A stretch of 64,000 nucleotides of DNA from Pseudoalteromonas sp. CO133X (GTDB lineage Bacteria; Pseudomonadota; Gammaproteobacteria; Enterobacterales; Alteromonadaceae): assembly GCA_004208945.1 (NCBI GenBank), contig SGPE01000014.1:25569-89568 (forward strand). The letters are read 5' to 3'. The position numbers and the translations under genes were made by a program. Below are positions 1-9,033 of this stretch, piece after piece. The notes under the pieces were generated by a model. The model did no database searches. It was given only the letters and a program-made list of their open reading frames with translations, and was not told where the DNA came from. How positions within the stretch are numbered: position 1 is the first letter of the stretch; every line of letters starts with the position of its first letter.

Positions 1-2
1 AT

Positions 3-194
3 AACGCGATAGCTGCAACAGAAGCATTTTTCCATAGTGTTAAAATGCCAACCCGCTTAAGCGATTACGAGTTGGATGAAAGTGTTGCCGATAAACTTGT
101 GGCTCAGCTTGAGCGTCATGGTATGACGGCTCTCGGTGAGCGCGAGCAAGTTACGCTTGAGAAAAGCCGCGCGATTTTACTTGCAAGTGTCTAA
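3..194 (+). CDS. C-terminal fragment of iron-containing alcohol dehydrogenase (YqhD/BDH type)
   Basis: An open frame enters from the left edge and gives the last 63 residues of a protein, with a stop at 192-194. The segment EAFFHSVKMPTRLSD followed by a long terminal helix is typical of the end of group III iron-dependent, NADP-linked alcohol/aldehyde reductases of the YqhD/butanol dehydrogenase type, which reduce short-chain aldehydes in the cytoplasm. The catalytic and metal-binding parts lie outside the window, so substrate cannot be judged. Its stop overlaps the stop of the convergent azlD-like gene by four bases. Identification rests on the C-terminal pattern only. Confidence 0.72.
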   Translation, partial: NAIAATEAFFHSVKMPTRLSDYELDESVADKLVAQLERHGMTALGEREQVTLEKSRAILLASV

Positions 195-490
195 CTTAAG
201 ATTATAAATAATCCCATCCCTGCCAGTGTTGTGTAGTAAATATTGTGTGTTTTATAAGCGACAATAACGGATACGATTGCAGCACTTAGGTAGGGATTTT
301 GCCAATCTAGATTTATCCCTTCGTCATTAATAAACACAATGGGTACCCAAATTGCAGTAAGTACTGCAGGGGCACTAAAACTTAAAAATTGCTGCATTTT
401 CGGACCGACTTTAAACGGTAGCGCACGGTGTAAAAATAAGTAACGGGTGAAGAAGGTGATACACGCCATCAATAAAATAGTCATCATCAT
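191..490 (-). CDS. azlD: AzlD-family branched-chain amino acid export subunit
   Basis: A 99-residue, very hydrophobic protein with about four membrane segments and an internal RYLFLHRALP stretch near residues 16-25, characteristic of the AzlD/YgaH family. AzlD is the small partner of AzlC; together they form an inner-membrane exporter for branched-chain or related amino acids in characterised members. Its start overlaps the end of the azlC-like gene by four bases (487-490), so the two are translationally coupled. The family assignment is firm; the substrate is inferred from the family. Confidence 0.85.
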   Translation of the reverse strand: MMMTILLMACITFFTRYLFLHRALPFKVGPKMQQFLSFSAPAVLTAIWVPIVFINDEGINLDWQNPYLSAAIVSVIVAYKTHNIYYTTLAGMGLFIILS

Positions 491-1194
491 TGTACGTGTT
501 CCTCTTTTGCTCGCCAGCGACTAATTACATAACCCACCGTCATAGCGATAAGGGCCGCTGTGACTAGCCACAGTTGAAAGCCTTGGCTTTTCAATAGCGT
601 TGCAACTGCACCTGCGGTGATCACGGTCGCCAAGGTAGCAAGATTCTTTACGCCAGGAATAACTAAAGCAATAAAGGTGGCTGCAATGGCAAAATCAAGG
701 CCAAGATTTGTTAAATCGGGGAGCAAACTTCCCGCGACTATGCCTAGCAGGGTCCAAATATTCCATGCAATATAAAAGCTAAACCCAGCACTTAAAGCAT
801 AAATAAGGCGTACTTTTGTTTGATAAGCTTTGCGATGGTGCGAAAAAGCAAATAATTCATCAGTGAGAACAAAACTAACAGGAAGCCGCCAACGAAAAGG
901 CTGATCGATGACCTTGTGGCGTACTGCCAAGCCATATAAAAAGTGCCGCGAGCTAATAATGAGTGTGGTAAACAAAATAGTTAAAAGCGGCGTATTGCCA
1001 GCCATTAATTCTATGGCGACCAACTGCGCAGACCCTGCAAATACCAGTAACGACATCGCTTGTGTTTCAAATGCGCTAAACCCATTTTGAATTGCTAAAG
1101 AGCCACATAAAATTCCCCAAGGTAATACCGCAAGACATAAAGGAAGCATGTCAAAAAAACCTTTAAGTAAGGCTCTTAGAATGGGTTTTTGCAT
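487..1194 (-). CDS. azlC: AzlC-family branched-chain amino acid export permease
   Basis: A 235-residue polytopic inner-membrane protein. The N-terminal PLCLAVLPWGILCGSLA segment, the FAGSAQL motif around residue 53 and the SSRHFLYGLA motif around residue 80 are hallmarks of AzlC/YgaZ. It forms the large subunit of an amino-acid exporter with the overlapping azlD-like gene. The start is preceded by a purine-rich GAGCGATAAG. It is divergent from the cytochrome b561 gene across a 107-base gap that must hold both promoters. No adjacent Lrp/AsnC regulator, often found with AzlCD, is seen in the window. Confidence 0.88.
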   Translation of the reverse strand: MQKPILRALLKGFFDMLPLCLAVLPWGILCGSLAIQNGFSAFETQAMSLLVFAGSAQLVAIELMAGNTPLLTILFTTLIISSRHFLYGLAVRHKVIDQPFRWRLPVSFVLTDELFAFSHHRKAYQTKVRLIYALSAGFSFYIAWNIWTLLGIVAGSLLPDLTNLGLDFAIAATFIALVIPGVKNLATLATVITAGAVATLLKSQGFQLWLVTAALIAMTVGYVISRWRAKEEHVQ

Positions 1195-1301
1195 CTTATC
1201 GCTCTTGTTTGTTGTTATGGCTCAGATCAAAACACCTATTATTGGAGTGTGTCAAAATCGTTGAAGTTTGCAATAATATACATTTCTTAGGGAGGGTTAC
1301 A

Positions 1302-1952
1302 ATGTCTAAAGTTAAAGTATGGGATGGCTTTATAAGAAGTTTCCATTGGTTGTTGGTTGCGGCTATCGCGACACTTTATTTTAGTGCCGAAGAGGGCATG
1401 CTTGAGCTGCATTTTGCAGCAGGGTATTTCACCCTTGCATTGCTAGTTACTCGTCTTATCTGGGGTCTTATTGGTAGTAAAACTGCGAGGCTCTCAGCAC
1501 TAATTCACTCTCCTGTTGCTGCGATTAAGTCGTTCACGAGTAATGAGCACAAAGCGGGTCATGGTGCGGCGGGTAGCTATATGGTGATAGCCTTTTTTGC
1601 TTTGCTCATCGTGCAATTAACCTCTGGCTTAATGACGAGTGACGATATATTAACGGATGGTCCGCTGGTGGCGCATGTATCCTCAGATACCGTGGAGTTT
1701 GCAGGTTGGTTGCATCATCTTAATTTTGATATTTTGTTGTATGCCATTGTGTTGCATGTTTTGGCGATTGTTATTTATCGTATAAAGGGTAAGAACTTGG
1801 TAAAGCCTATGCTTACGGGCAGTAGCGATCAAATCTCAGTCACGGAGCCTGTGACTAAATCACCCGTTATGGCATTCGTTATTTTTGCCGTGTGCTTAGT
1901 GGTATTATTTACGACTTGGGGAGCAGAGCCTTTAAATTACTTGTTTGGCTAA
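1302..1952 (+). CDS. Cytochrome b561, haem b membrane electron carrier
   Basis: A 216-residue protein beginning KVKVWDGFIRSFHW, the usual opening of bacterial di-haem cytochrome b561. Four membrane helices carry conserved histidines: H in the first (SFHWLL), H in ELHFAAGYF, and HH and LHVLA later. It should accept electrons from quinol in the inner membrane and pass them to a soluble c-type cytochrome. I chose ATG at 1302 because AGGGAGGG lies just upstream and the family starts here; an in-frame ATG at 1209 would add 31 atypical residues. It is convergent with a cytochrome c' gene, a likely electron-transfer partner. Confidence 0.88.
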   Translation: MSKVKVWDGFIRSFHWLLVAAIATLYFSAEEGMLELHFAAGYFTLALLVTRLIWGLIGSKTARLSALIHSPVAAIKSFTSNEHKAGHGAAGSYMVIAFFALLIVQLTSGLMTSDDILTDGPLVAHVSSDTVEFAGWLHHLNFDILLYAIVLHVLAIVIYRIKGKNLVKPMLTGSSDQISVTEPVTKSPVMAFVIFAVCLVVLFTTWGAEPLNYLFG

Positions 1953-1968
1953 GGTGCTTCAAAACATT

Positions 1969-1996
1969 AAAAAAGGCGCTGATAAGCGCCTTTTTT
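1969..1996. terminator. Bidirectional intrinsic terminator
   Basis: GGCGCT and AGCGCC form a stem with a four-base GATA loop, flanked by six A on one side and six T on the other, so it can terminate transcripts from both directions. It sits between the convergent cytochrome b561 and cytochrome c' genes. Confidence 0.85.
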
Positions 1997-2011
1997 GGTC
2001 AACGTTTTTTG

Positions 2012-2464
2012 CTAGTCTTTGAACGACTTATGGCAATCTTTACAACCTTTAGCCCATGCGCCAAATGCTTTACCAATAACTTTTTGGTCGCCACTTTGTG
2101 CTGCAACTGCTAGTTCATCAGCATACTGTTGGAAAGCAACGGCTTTTTTCATAAAGGTTTCGTTGTCGCTCCATACAGCTGCAAGTGCAGATGTATCGCC
2201 CTTATCAGAACCCGCTACGAAAGCTTCCCAAGGCATTTTTGATAGTGCTGCTGCATTGTTTGCACGCATCTGAAAACGTTCTGCATCAAAAGGTACTTTT
2301 CCTTTTAGCATATCGCCCATGTCACCAATTTGTACGCGAATCATTGAAAATGCCGCTTGGCGGTATTCGATAGCGTCACTTGGCTCTTCAAATACAGAGT
2401 CTGCCGATGCGCTAAGTGCCATAGTCGACAGTATCGTACCTAATACTAATTGTTTTAATTTCAT
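2012..2464 (-). CDS. Periplasmic cytochrome c' (class II c-type cytochrome)
   Basis: A 150-residue protein with a Sec signal peptide (about residues 1-21, ending ALSASA) and a single CKDCH haem-binding motif close to the C-terminus, which is the class II arrangement of a four-helix bundle with C-terminal haem. The length matches the cytochrome c' family. It should sit in the periplasm and carry electrons or bind small ligands such as NO. The neighbouring convergent cytochrome b561 gene is a frequent genomic partner and suggests a quinol-to-cytochrome c' path. Physiological role is inferred. Confidence 0.87.
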   Translation of the reverse strand: MKLKQLVLGTILSTMALSASADSVFEEPSDAIEYRQAAFSMIRVQIGDMGDMLKGKVPFDAERFQMRANNAAALSKMPWEAFVAGSDKGDTSALAAVWSDNETFMKKAVAFQQYADELAVAAQSGDQKVIGKAFGAWAKGCKDCHKSFKD

Positions 2465-2567
2465 TCCTTTTGCCCCTTAATATGTCATAAAGATAAATTA
2501 ACCGAGTTTTATCTCAGCTAAATAGATTATTCAAGTGTAATGCGGTTAATCTTAACTTAAGTTTAAT

Positions 2568-3038
2568 TTAATCATTTATGTCTATGTCTGCGAAGATCAT
2601 ACCACGGCGCATACTTCGTGTTGCTAAGAAAACTTCACCAAGTAGTGATAAAAAGGCAAAAATGAGTAATGCCATTGCTGCAACAAAGCAGCTGGCAATC
2701 GTCACACTTAAATTAATAGATTGAATGTGTGATAAAAACAGACACATGACCACAGCACAGACAAGTAGAGCACTAAGTACGCTTAAGCTAAATGCAATAT
2801 GGATACAGCGCGAGCGTTTGAGCAAAGCTCTTAATTCGGTCGTTAATGATAGATTAAAATCTTCGTCGGTACTTACTTTTAGCTTTCGCTCAAGCTGTCT
2901 TGCGCGGTCGGTAATGCGTGCAAGACGATTAGATAAAACCCCCAGTGTTGCAGCAATACCAGTAATTAAGAAAACGGGGGCTACGGCTGTTTGGATTACC
3001 TTTGCCATCGTTAAAATGTTAATGACGTCTGAGTTCAT
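2568..3038 (-). CDS. DUF2721 family inner-membrane protein
   Basis: A 156-residue protein with a membrane segment near residues 15-38 (AVAPVFLITGIAATLGVL), then a polar segment with NRLARITDRAR, and two further hydrophobic helices (about 75-100 and 110-135). The APVFLI...N RxxRI.DR pattern is the signature of DUF2721, a family of unknown function. The next gene downstream on the same strand is the cytochrome c' gene, 103 bases away, but nothing ties their functions. Family call is confident; no activity can be stated. Confidence 0.8.
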   Translation of the reverse strand: MNSDVINILTMAKVIQTAVAPVFLITGIAATLGVLSNRLARITDRARQLERKLKVSTDEDFNLSLTTELRALLKRSRCIHIAFSLSVLSALLVCAVVMCLFLSHIQSINLSVTIASCFVAAMALLIFAFLSLLGEVFLATRSMRRGMIFADIDIND

Positions 3039-3277
3039 TTCGTCTCGCTTTACGTTAAAAAATACAATATTCGTTTACAAACATTTACAACCCACTGTTT
3101 TTTATAAATTATTTTAAAAACAATGGGTTTGAAACGATGTTGTGTCTATTTTTGTGGTTATTGTAATCATAGTGTAATTATTTTGTTGTTCCTATTTGTC
3201 GTCCCGTTTTATATTGACGTCGAAACTCAGTTTCAATCACTGTCAAAACGATAACATAACATATCCTAGGGGACCCT

Positions 3278-6200
3278 ATGTCTAATAATCTAATAAAAAG
3301 AACAACAGTCGCACTCGCTGTTGCAAGCGCAATGTGTGCAAGTGCTCAGGCAAATGATTTTTCAAAGTATAACCTAGCGGGTAAAAAACTAATTAAGCCA
3401 GTTGCTGTTACTAAACAAGAAAAAAATGTAAAAGGTGAAGCAACAAGCTGGTTGGTTAAACTCAAAGCACCTGCAACAGTTAGCGCAAAAACCATGGGGG
3501 CTGATATTGCCTCAGTACAAGCGGTTGCTAAGACGGCGCAAGCATCAGTAGAACAAACTATTGAGAGTATGGATTTACCTGTGCAAGTTATTGCTAAAAC
3601 ATCAACACTTGTTAGCTCAGTTGTTGTAAATGGTAGCAAGCAAAATGTCGCAATGCTTTTATCGAATCCTCAAGTTGAAGAGATATATCCTGTCTATGAC
3701 TATGAGCTACATGTTGCTGGTAGTGCGGATTATATTGAAGCAACCCCACTTGTCTCAAATGGCTTAGCAACAGGCCAAGGGGTACGCGTAGCTGTACTTG
3801 ATACAGGTATTGACTACACCCATACGGCATTTGGCGGCGAAGGCACAGATGCAGCCTATGCGGCAGCGACGGCAGACCCAACAAGCGTTGATTGGCCACA
3901 GGGTAAAGTTTTAGGTGGCTATGATTATATAAATAATGATGCTGATCCGATTGATGTTACAACTAACCATGGTACCCATGTATCTCACTCGGTAAATGGT
4001 ATTGCGCCTAATGTGGACTTATTTGTTTACTCTGTTTGTGCGGCTAATTGTCCTGGCTTAGCGCAATTACTGGCATTAGAAAACGCAATGGACCCGAATG
4101 GCGATGGTGATATTTCTGACCGTGTAGATGTAATTAATATGTCTTTAGGTGGTGATTATGGTGATGTTGCCAATGATGCTGTGGGCTTATTTATAAATGA
4201 AGCTGTAAAGCTAGGCACAAATGTAGTTATCTCTGCTGGTAATGATGGTGCATATCCATTTATTGTTGGTGGCCCAAGTACCAGTGAAAATGCACTTTCA
4301 GTGGGTGCAATGACTCACCCTAGTGAACCTGATAATGTATTCACCAATGATTTAAATGGCGAAGAAATCGAAACGGGTTTAGCATCGTTCGGAAATACAG
4401 ATGCGTTTGTCTTGACCAGCGAAGACCATGAGTTAGTTTACCCAAGTGACAATGCAACGGCATGTGTTGACTTTGCCGAAGATGTCGATTTTACCGGTAA
4501 AGGTGTCATTATCGATCGTGGTGAATGTGGTTTTTCTGCTAAGGCGTTGCGAGCACAGCAACGCGGGGCTGCTTATGTCATTATTGCAAATAATGCAGAA
4601 GGAGGCGCACCTGGCATGGCTGCAGGCCCAGAGGCAGACCAAGTAACTATTCGTGTTATCTCGGTAACACAAGGAGTAGGGCGTCAATTAAAAGAGCAGT
4701 TAGCGGCTGGTGAGCAGCCAGTATACCGTTTTCAGTTAGATAAAGTTGTGCTTTCAGGTGCTATCGCAGGATTTACTTCTCGCGGTCCATCAATGGGTGG
4801 CTTGCTTAAGCCTGAAATTACGGCTCCTGGTGTGAATATTATGACGGCTGAGCCTGGACTCGGCAATGGTTTAACGGGTGTATCGGGTACATCTTTCTCT
4901 GGGCCTATTACTGCAGGTGCTGTGAGCCTCTTAAAAGAAGCACAACCAGAGCGCAATGCGTTAGAGCTTAAAGCGACACTAATGAACACAGCAAATTTAG
5001 ATGTCACCATGGAGCCTCGTGCAATAAACCCAGATGCTGAACTTGCGCCTATTAGCTATATTGGTGCAGGTTTAGTTGATGTTAATAAAGCTGCTAACTT
5101 ACCTGTTGCTGCATGGGCTGCTGATACTAAACAAGCGGCACTTTCATTTGGTCTGGTTAACGCTTCTGAGACTGTTGAATTAACAAAAACTATTCAAGTT
5201 AAAAACTTCTCGAACGAAGTGAAAGTATATTCGTTATCACTTAATCAGCGTTATCAAAATGACATAGAGCGTGGTTCATTTTCATTAGAGTACCCTGAAA
5301 CCATCACCGTTCCTGCTGGTCAAACAATGTCATTTGATGTGACGGCAACAATCGACCCTGCTACGTTGCCTGAGTGGACATTGACAGATGATAATATTGG
5401 TTCGCAAGCGACAACAGCAGATCTAACTAACTTGGAGTTAGATGGTGCGTTAGTTTTCTCTGATGGCGATGAGCCAGCTTTCCACTTGGTTTATCACGTA
5501 TTACCAAAAGCAAATGCTGCCATGAGCTTTACACCAGTTGAAACTGAAAGTGGTGTAGCGCATCAGTTGACTAATACAGGCGCGACAACGCTAAACCCTG
5601 TTTTTGCACCAACAGTGATGACTGATGATATTGATGAAGCGCATCGCTTTGATCTAGCGGGAGCATCGATTGAAACATTCCCAGTTACGGCGGATATCTG
5701 TGAAAGCGGTTATGTGACTTTAACAACCGTTATTCTAAATGAGGGTATTACTCACTCATACGTTGCGGGCTTAATGGCTGACTTTGACCTTGATCAAGAT
5801 GGTACATACGATGTAACAGTACAAAATGGTAAGCTTGAATGGTTTTTTGAAGATATTGAGCCGGGCACAGCAATCACTTTCACTCATGGTTATGGCAGCG
5901 CTTCTGGACAACTGGATAATATCTTTCAAATTATAGGTAATAATCATTTGACCTTACAAAGTTGTTTGGAGGCGTTTGGCTTAACGGCGGATGACCTAGA
6001 CAATGTAACTGCAAATGTTCGTTTTAGAACAGAGGAAGAGTTGTGGACACCACTGGCGACAAACCTAGGTGATGTTGCAATGGGAACTTATACGTTCAGT
6101 GATGCATCTGAAAATGTCTACGCGGCCTTAATTGATGACGCAGGGAATGCTGTAAACTCATTAGCACCTGGAGAGTCTGCAACTATGCTTAATGCTGGTG

Positions 6201-6703
6201 CTGATTTTTTAATTTTATCTGATTCAGGTTCGAAAGCATATGTTGCTACTCCGCAAAGTGATGCTAACACTTCGCCTGTTTTAGCGGATGCTGAGTTCTC
6301 AGTGGATGAAAATGCAGAAAATGGCACGGTAATTGGCACGTTAGAAGCTAGTTTTGGTGCAGACCTTGCCAGCCCTGTTTCTGAGTTTATTGTAATCAGC
6401 TCGACTTCTACAGCTGTTTCAGTCACTTCCGAAGGTGATGTTGTGGTAATGCAACAAGATATTTTGGATTATGATGCAGGAATGACAGCCATTGAACTTG
6501 AAGTTGTTGTCAGTGATAAGTCAGGCAATATCTCGGATCCCGCCATGGTTACTGTACTTGTAAATAATCTTGCAGATGAAGCATCTGAGATGCCAGCAGA
6601 ACCTGCTCCTACAGCAAATAGATCGCGTTCATCGGGTTCTCTTGCATGGTTAGCTCTTTTAGCTGCGCCGTTTGCATTTGTGCGTCGCCGTAAACAAAAG
6701 TAG
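3278..6703 (+). CDS. Large secreted subtilisin-like serine protease (S8) with PA insert and GlyGly-CTERM-like tail
   Basis: An 1141-residue extracellular protease. A Sec signal peptide (about 1-25, ending AQA) is followed by an I9-type inhibitor propeptide (about 55-145). The S8 catalytic triad is visible: Asp175 in VAVLDTGIDYTH, His231 in NHGTHVS, Ser539 in GTSFSGP. A PA domain is inserted in the catalytic domain (about 375-490). The C-terminal half looks like beta-sandwich and cadherin-like modules (NTSPVLADAEFSVDENA around 1005). The end SSGSLAWLALLAAPFAFVRR resembles a GlyGly-CTERM signal processed by rhombosortase in marine gammaproteobacteria. The segment between HGTH and GIAPN is unusually short. 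AGGGGA precedes the ATG, and a terminator follows. Confidence 0.92.
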   Translation: MSNNLIKRTTVALAVASAMCASAQANDFSKYNLAGKKLIKPVAVTKQEKNVKGEATSWLVKLKAPATVSAKTMGADIASVQAVAKTAQASVEQTIESMDLPVQVIAKTSTLVSSVVVNGSKQNVAMLLSNPQVEEIYPVYDYELHVAGSADYIEATPLVSNGLATGQGVRVAVLDTGIDYTHTAFGGEGTDAAYAAATADPTSVDWPQGKVLGGYDYINNDADPIDVTTNHGTHVSHSVNGIAPNVDLFVYSVCAANCPGLAQLLALENAMDPNGDGDISDRVDVINMSLGGDYGDVANDAVGLFINEAVKLGTNVVISAGNDGAYPFIVGGPSTSENALSVGAMTHPSEPDNVFTNDLNGEEIETGLASFGNTDAFVLTSEDHELVYPSDNATACVDFAEDVDFTGKGVIIDRGECGFSAKALRAQQRGAAYVIIANNAEGGAPGMAAGPEADQVTIRVISVTQGVGRQLKEQLAAGEQPVYRFQLDKVVLSGAIAGFTSRGPSMGGLLKPEITAPGVNIMTAEPGLGNGLTGVSGTSFSGPITAGAVSLLKEAQPERNALELKATLMNTANLDVTMEPRAINPDAELAPISYIGAGLVDVNKAANLPVAAWAADTKQAALSFGLVNASETVELTKTIQVKNFSNEVKVYSLSLNQRYQNDIERGSFSLEYPETITVPAGQTMSFDVTATIDPATLPEWTLTDDNIGSQATTADLTNLELDGALVFSDGDEPAFHLVYHVLPKANAAMSFTPVETESGVAHQLTNTGATTLNPVFAPTVMTDDIDEAHRFDLAGASIETFPVTADICESGYVTLTTVILNEGITHSYVAGLMADFDLDQDGTYDVTVQNGKLEWFFEDIEPGTAITFTHGYGSASGQLDNIFQIIGNNHLTLQSCLEAFGLTADDLDNVTANVRFRTEEELWTPLATNLGDVAMGTYTFSDASENVYAALIDDAGNAVNSLAPGESATMLNAGADFLILSDSGSKAYVATPQSDANTSPVLADAEFSVDENAENGTVIGTLEASFGADLASPVSEFIVISSTSTAVSVTSEGDVVVMQQDILDYDAGMTAIELEVVVSDKSGNISDPAMVTVLVNNLADEASEMPAEPAPTANRSRSSGSLAWLALLAAPFAFVRRRKQK

Positions 6704-6722
6704 ATAATCAATACGTTTGAAT

Positions 6723-6746
6723 AAAGGGAGCTGTAGCTCCCTTTTT
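6723..6746 (+). terminator. Intrinsic terminator after S8 protease
   Basis: AAAGGGAGC and GCTCCCTTT pair around a TGTA loop and run into a T tract, 20 bases after the protease stop codon. Confidence 0.85.
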
Positions 6747-6828
6747 ACATAGCTTCACAAAGCCTACTTATATCGTGACTTAATTTTACTTATATTAAAG
6801 TCGGGATAAAAAATAACTCAGGAACCCT

Positions 6829-9003
6829 ATGAAAATTAGTCACTCTCTTTGTTTATTGGCTGTACCACTCGCCATTGTTGCAGCGTGTAACAAAATTCCT
6901 AATTCTGTACATGAATCCAGCGCATTTTCTGCTGTAGAAAAAGTGAACACGTTGGCACCTGTGGCTAACAAAGTACCTTATGAGATGACTCTTCATGGTG
7001 ATACCAGGGTTGATAACTATTATTGGATGCGTGACGATACTCGCACTGACCCACAAGTTCTTGCCCATTTAGCAGCTGAAAATAGTTATGTAGAAAAAAT
7101 GATGGCTCATACAGATGCTTTACAAAAAAAGTTATTTGAAGAGTTGAAAGGACGTATTGAAAAAGATGATGAATCAGTACCTGTAAAAATGGGAAGCCAT
7201 TATTATTTTTCACAAACTCATGGTGATAATGAATACCCTGTTTATATACGAAGTACTGATAAGCAAGGACTGCATCAGCAGGTTATTTTAGACGTAAATA
7301 AGCTTGCACAGAATCATGATTATTTTGCAGTAACAGGGCTTGATGTAAGCCCAAATGGCGCTTTATTGGCCTATGGTGAAGATACGTTAAGTCGACGTAT
7401 ATACACGGTAAAAGTTAAGGACTTGACTACTAATCAATTATTGCCGGATACAATTGAAGGCAGCGAAGGTGATGTTGTTTGGGCGAATGATAATAAAACC
7501 TTTTATTATATTAAAAAAGACCTACAAACCTTACTGGGATACCAAGTTTTTCGGCACAGGTTAGGCACGTCTCAAGCGGATGATGAGTTAGTGTACGAAG
7601 AGCATGACACTAGCTATTATACCAGTATTGAGAAGAGTAAAGATCACCAAGAAATTTATATCAAGCATAGTAGCACGAGTGCCTCAGGGGTATCGGTTAT
7701 TGATGCAAACGATATCAGTGCCATGCCAAAACGTTTAATTGTACGTGAAACTGGACTTGAGTATGACATTAAGAAATTAGGTGATTGGTACTACATAATC
7801 ACAAATTTAAACGCCGTAAATTTTCAATTAATGAAGGTGCGTCGTGAACAAGCTCACGATAAAGCAAATTGGCAAACGCTGGTTGCTGGGCGCGAAAACA
7901 TCAAGCTGGAAAGTATTGAGTTATTTAGTAATCACCTCGTATACGAAGAGCGAAAAATGGGGCAAACCTATTTAACAATTCGTGATTTACGTGATCAGCA
8001 AGAACAAGTGATTGCCTTCAAGGACCCGACATATACAGTTTCTAGCTATGACAACTATGAGCTAGATAACCCTAACTTACGTGTTTACTATTCAAGTATG
8101 ACCACGCCAAGTACAAGTTACGATATTAATTTAGAAAACGGTGAAAAAACGCTTCTCAAGCAGCGTAAAGTGTTAGGTGGCTTTAACCCAGATAATTATG
8201 CATCTGAGCGGATGTATGTGACAACGCGAGATGGTGTCGATGTACCTGTGAGCCTCGTTTATCGTAAAGATAAGTTTGATAAAAACGGTACTAATCCGTT
8301 ATTACAGTATGGCTATGGTTCGTATGGTGCGACGATGGATCCAAGTTTTTCGAGTTCGCGATTAAGCTTACTTGATCGCGGGTTCGTATTTGCAATTGCG
8401 CATATCCGCGGCTCACAAATGCTAGGGCGCCCATGGTACGAAGATGGCAAGTTGCTTCATAAGAAAAACACATTTAACGATTTTATAGATGTAACAGAAT
8501 CTTTAGTTGCACAAAAGTATGGTGACAAAAACACTATTTTTGCAATGGGGGGCAGTGCAGGTGGCTTGCTAATGGGGGCGATAGCAAACCAAGCGCCAGA
8601 ACTTTATAAAGGAGTGATTGCAGCCGTTCCTTTTGTTGATGTTGTAACAACGATGCTTGATACCAGCTTACCGCTTACTACCAATGAATATGATGAATGG
8701 GGCAACCCTAATGATAAAAAGTATTATGATTATATGTTGTCATATTCACCTTATGATCAAGTGAAGCAACAAGCCTATCCAAATATGTTGATCACAACGG
8801 GGCTACATGACTCACAAGTACAATATTTTGAACCTGCAAAGTGGGTGGCAAAATTGCGTGAGCTGAAAACTGACAATAATGTATTGCTCTTTAAAACCGA
8901 TATGGAAGCAGGACATGGTGGTGCGTCAGGACGATTCAAAAGTTTAGAAGATACCGCACTGTATTATGCTTTTATGCTTGATTTGGCAGGTATCAAACAA
9001 TAA
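6829..9003 (+). CDS. S9A prolyl-oligopeptidase family peptidase, oligopeptidase B-like lipoprotein
   Basis: A 724-residue serine peptidase. Residues 1-20 form a lipoprotein-like signal ending AIVAAC with Cys20, so the enzyme is probably anchored in the envelope rather than cytosolic as E. coli PtrB is. The beta-propeller starts around YYWMRDD (residues 64-70). The C-terminal alpha/beta hydrolase carries GGSAGG with the nucleophile Ser576, TGLHDSQV with the Asp, and EAGHGG with the His. The family cleaves short peptides after basic residues. Together with the upstream subtilase it could complete extracellular or periplasmic protein breakdown. It ends 30 bases from a convergent kinase gene. Confidence 0.9.
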   Translation: MKISHSLCLLAVPLAIVAACNKIPNSVHESSAFSAVEKVNTLAPVANKVPYEMTLHGDTRVDNYYWMRDDTRTDPQVLAHLAAENSYVEKMMAHTDALQKKLFEELKGRIEKDDESVPVKMGSHYYFSQTHGDNEYPVYIRSTDKQGLHQQVILDVNKLAQNHDYFAVTGLDVSPNGALLAYGEDTLSRRIYTVKVKDLTTNQLLPDTIEGSEGDVVWANDNKTFYYIKKDLQTLLGYQVFRHRLGTSQADDELVYEEHDTSYYTSIEKSKDHQEIYIKHSSTSASGVSVIDANDISAMPKRLIVRETGLEYDIKKLGDWYYIITNLNAVNFQLMKVRREQAHDKANWQTLVAGRENIKLESIELFSNHLVYEERKMGQTYLTIRDLRDQQEQVIAFKDPTYTVSSYDNYELDNPNLRVYYSSMTTPSTSYDINLENGEKTLLKQRKVLGGFNPDNYASERMYVTTRDGVDVPVSLVYRKDKFDKNGTNPLLQYGYGSYGATMDPSFSSSRLSLLDRGFVFAIAHIRGSQMLGRPWYEDGKLLHKKNTFNDFIDVTESLVAQKYGDKNTIFAMGGSAGGLLMGAIANQAPELYKGVIAAVPFVDVVTTMLDTSLPLTTNEYDEWGNPNDKKYYDYMLSYSPYDQVKQQAYPNMLITTGLHDSQVQYFEPAKWVAKLRELKTDNNVLLFKTDMEAGHGGASGRFKSLEDTALYYAFMLDLAGIKQ

Positions 9004-9033
9004 TCAATATACGCACCAGTGGGTGGTTCAACC

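Noticed and set aside
3180-3277. Promoter of the S8 protease (TTGTTC, 18-bp spacer, TATATT)
   Set aside because: The -35 is poor and the spacer long; the A/T-rich sequence allows several alternatives, so no single promoter can be supported.
3346-3899. Long antisense frames inside the S8 protease and other large genes
   Set aside because: They mirror the coding strand, lack ribosome sites and have low-complexity, Cys/Leu-rich products.
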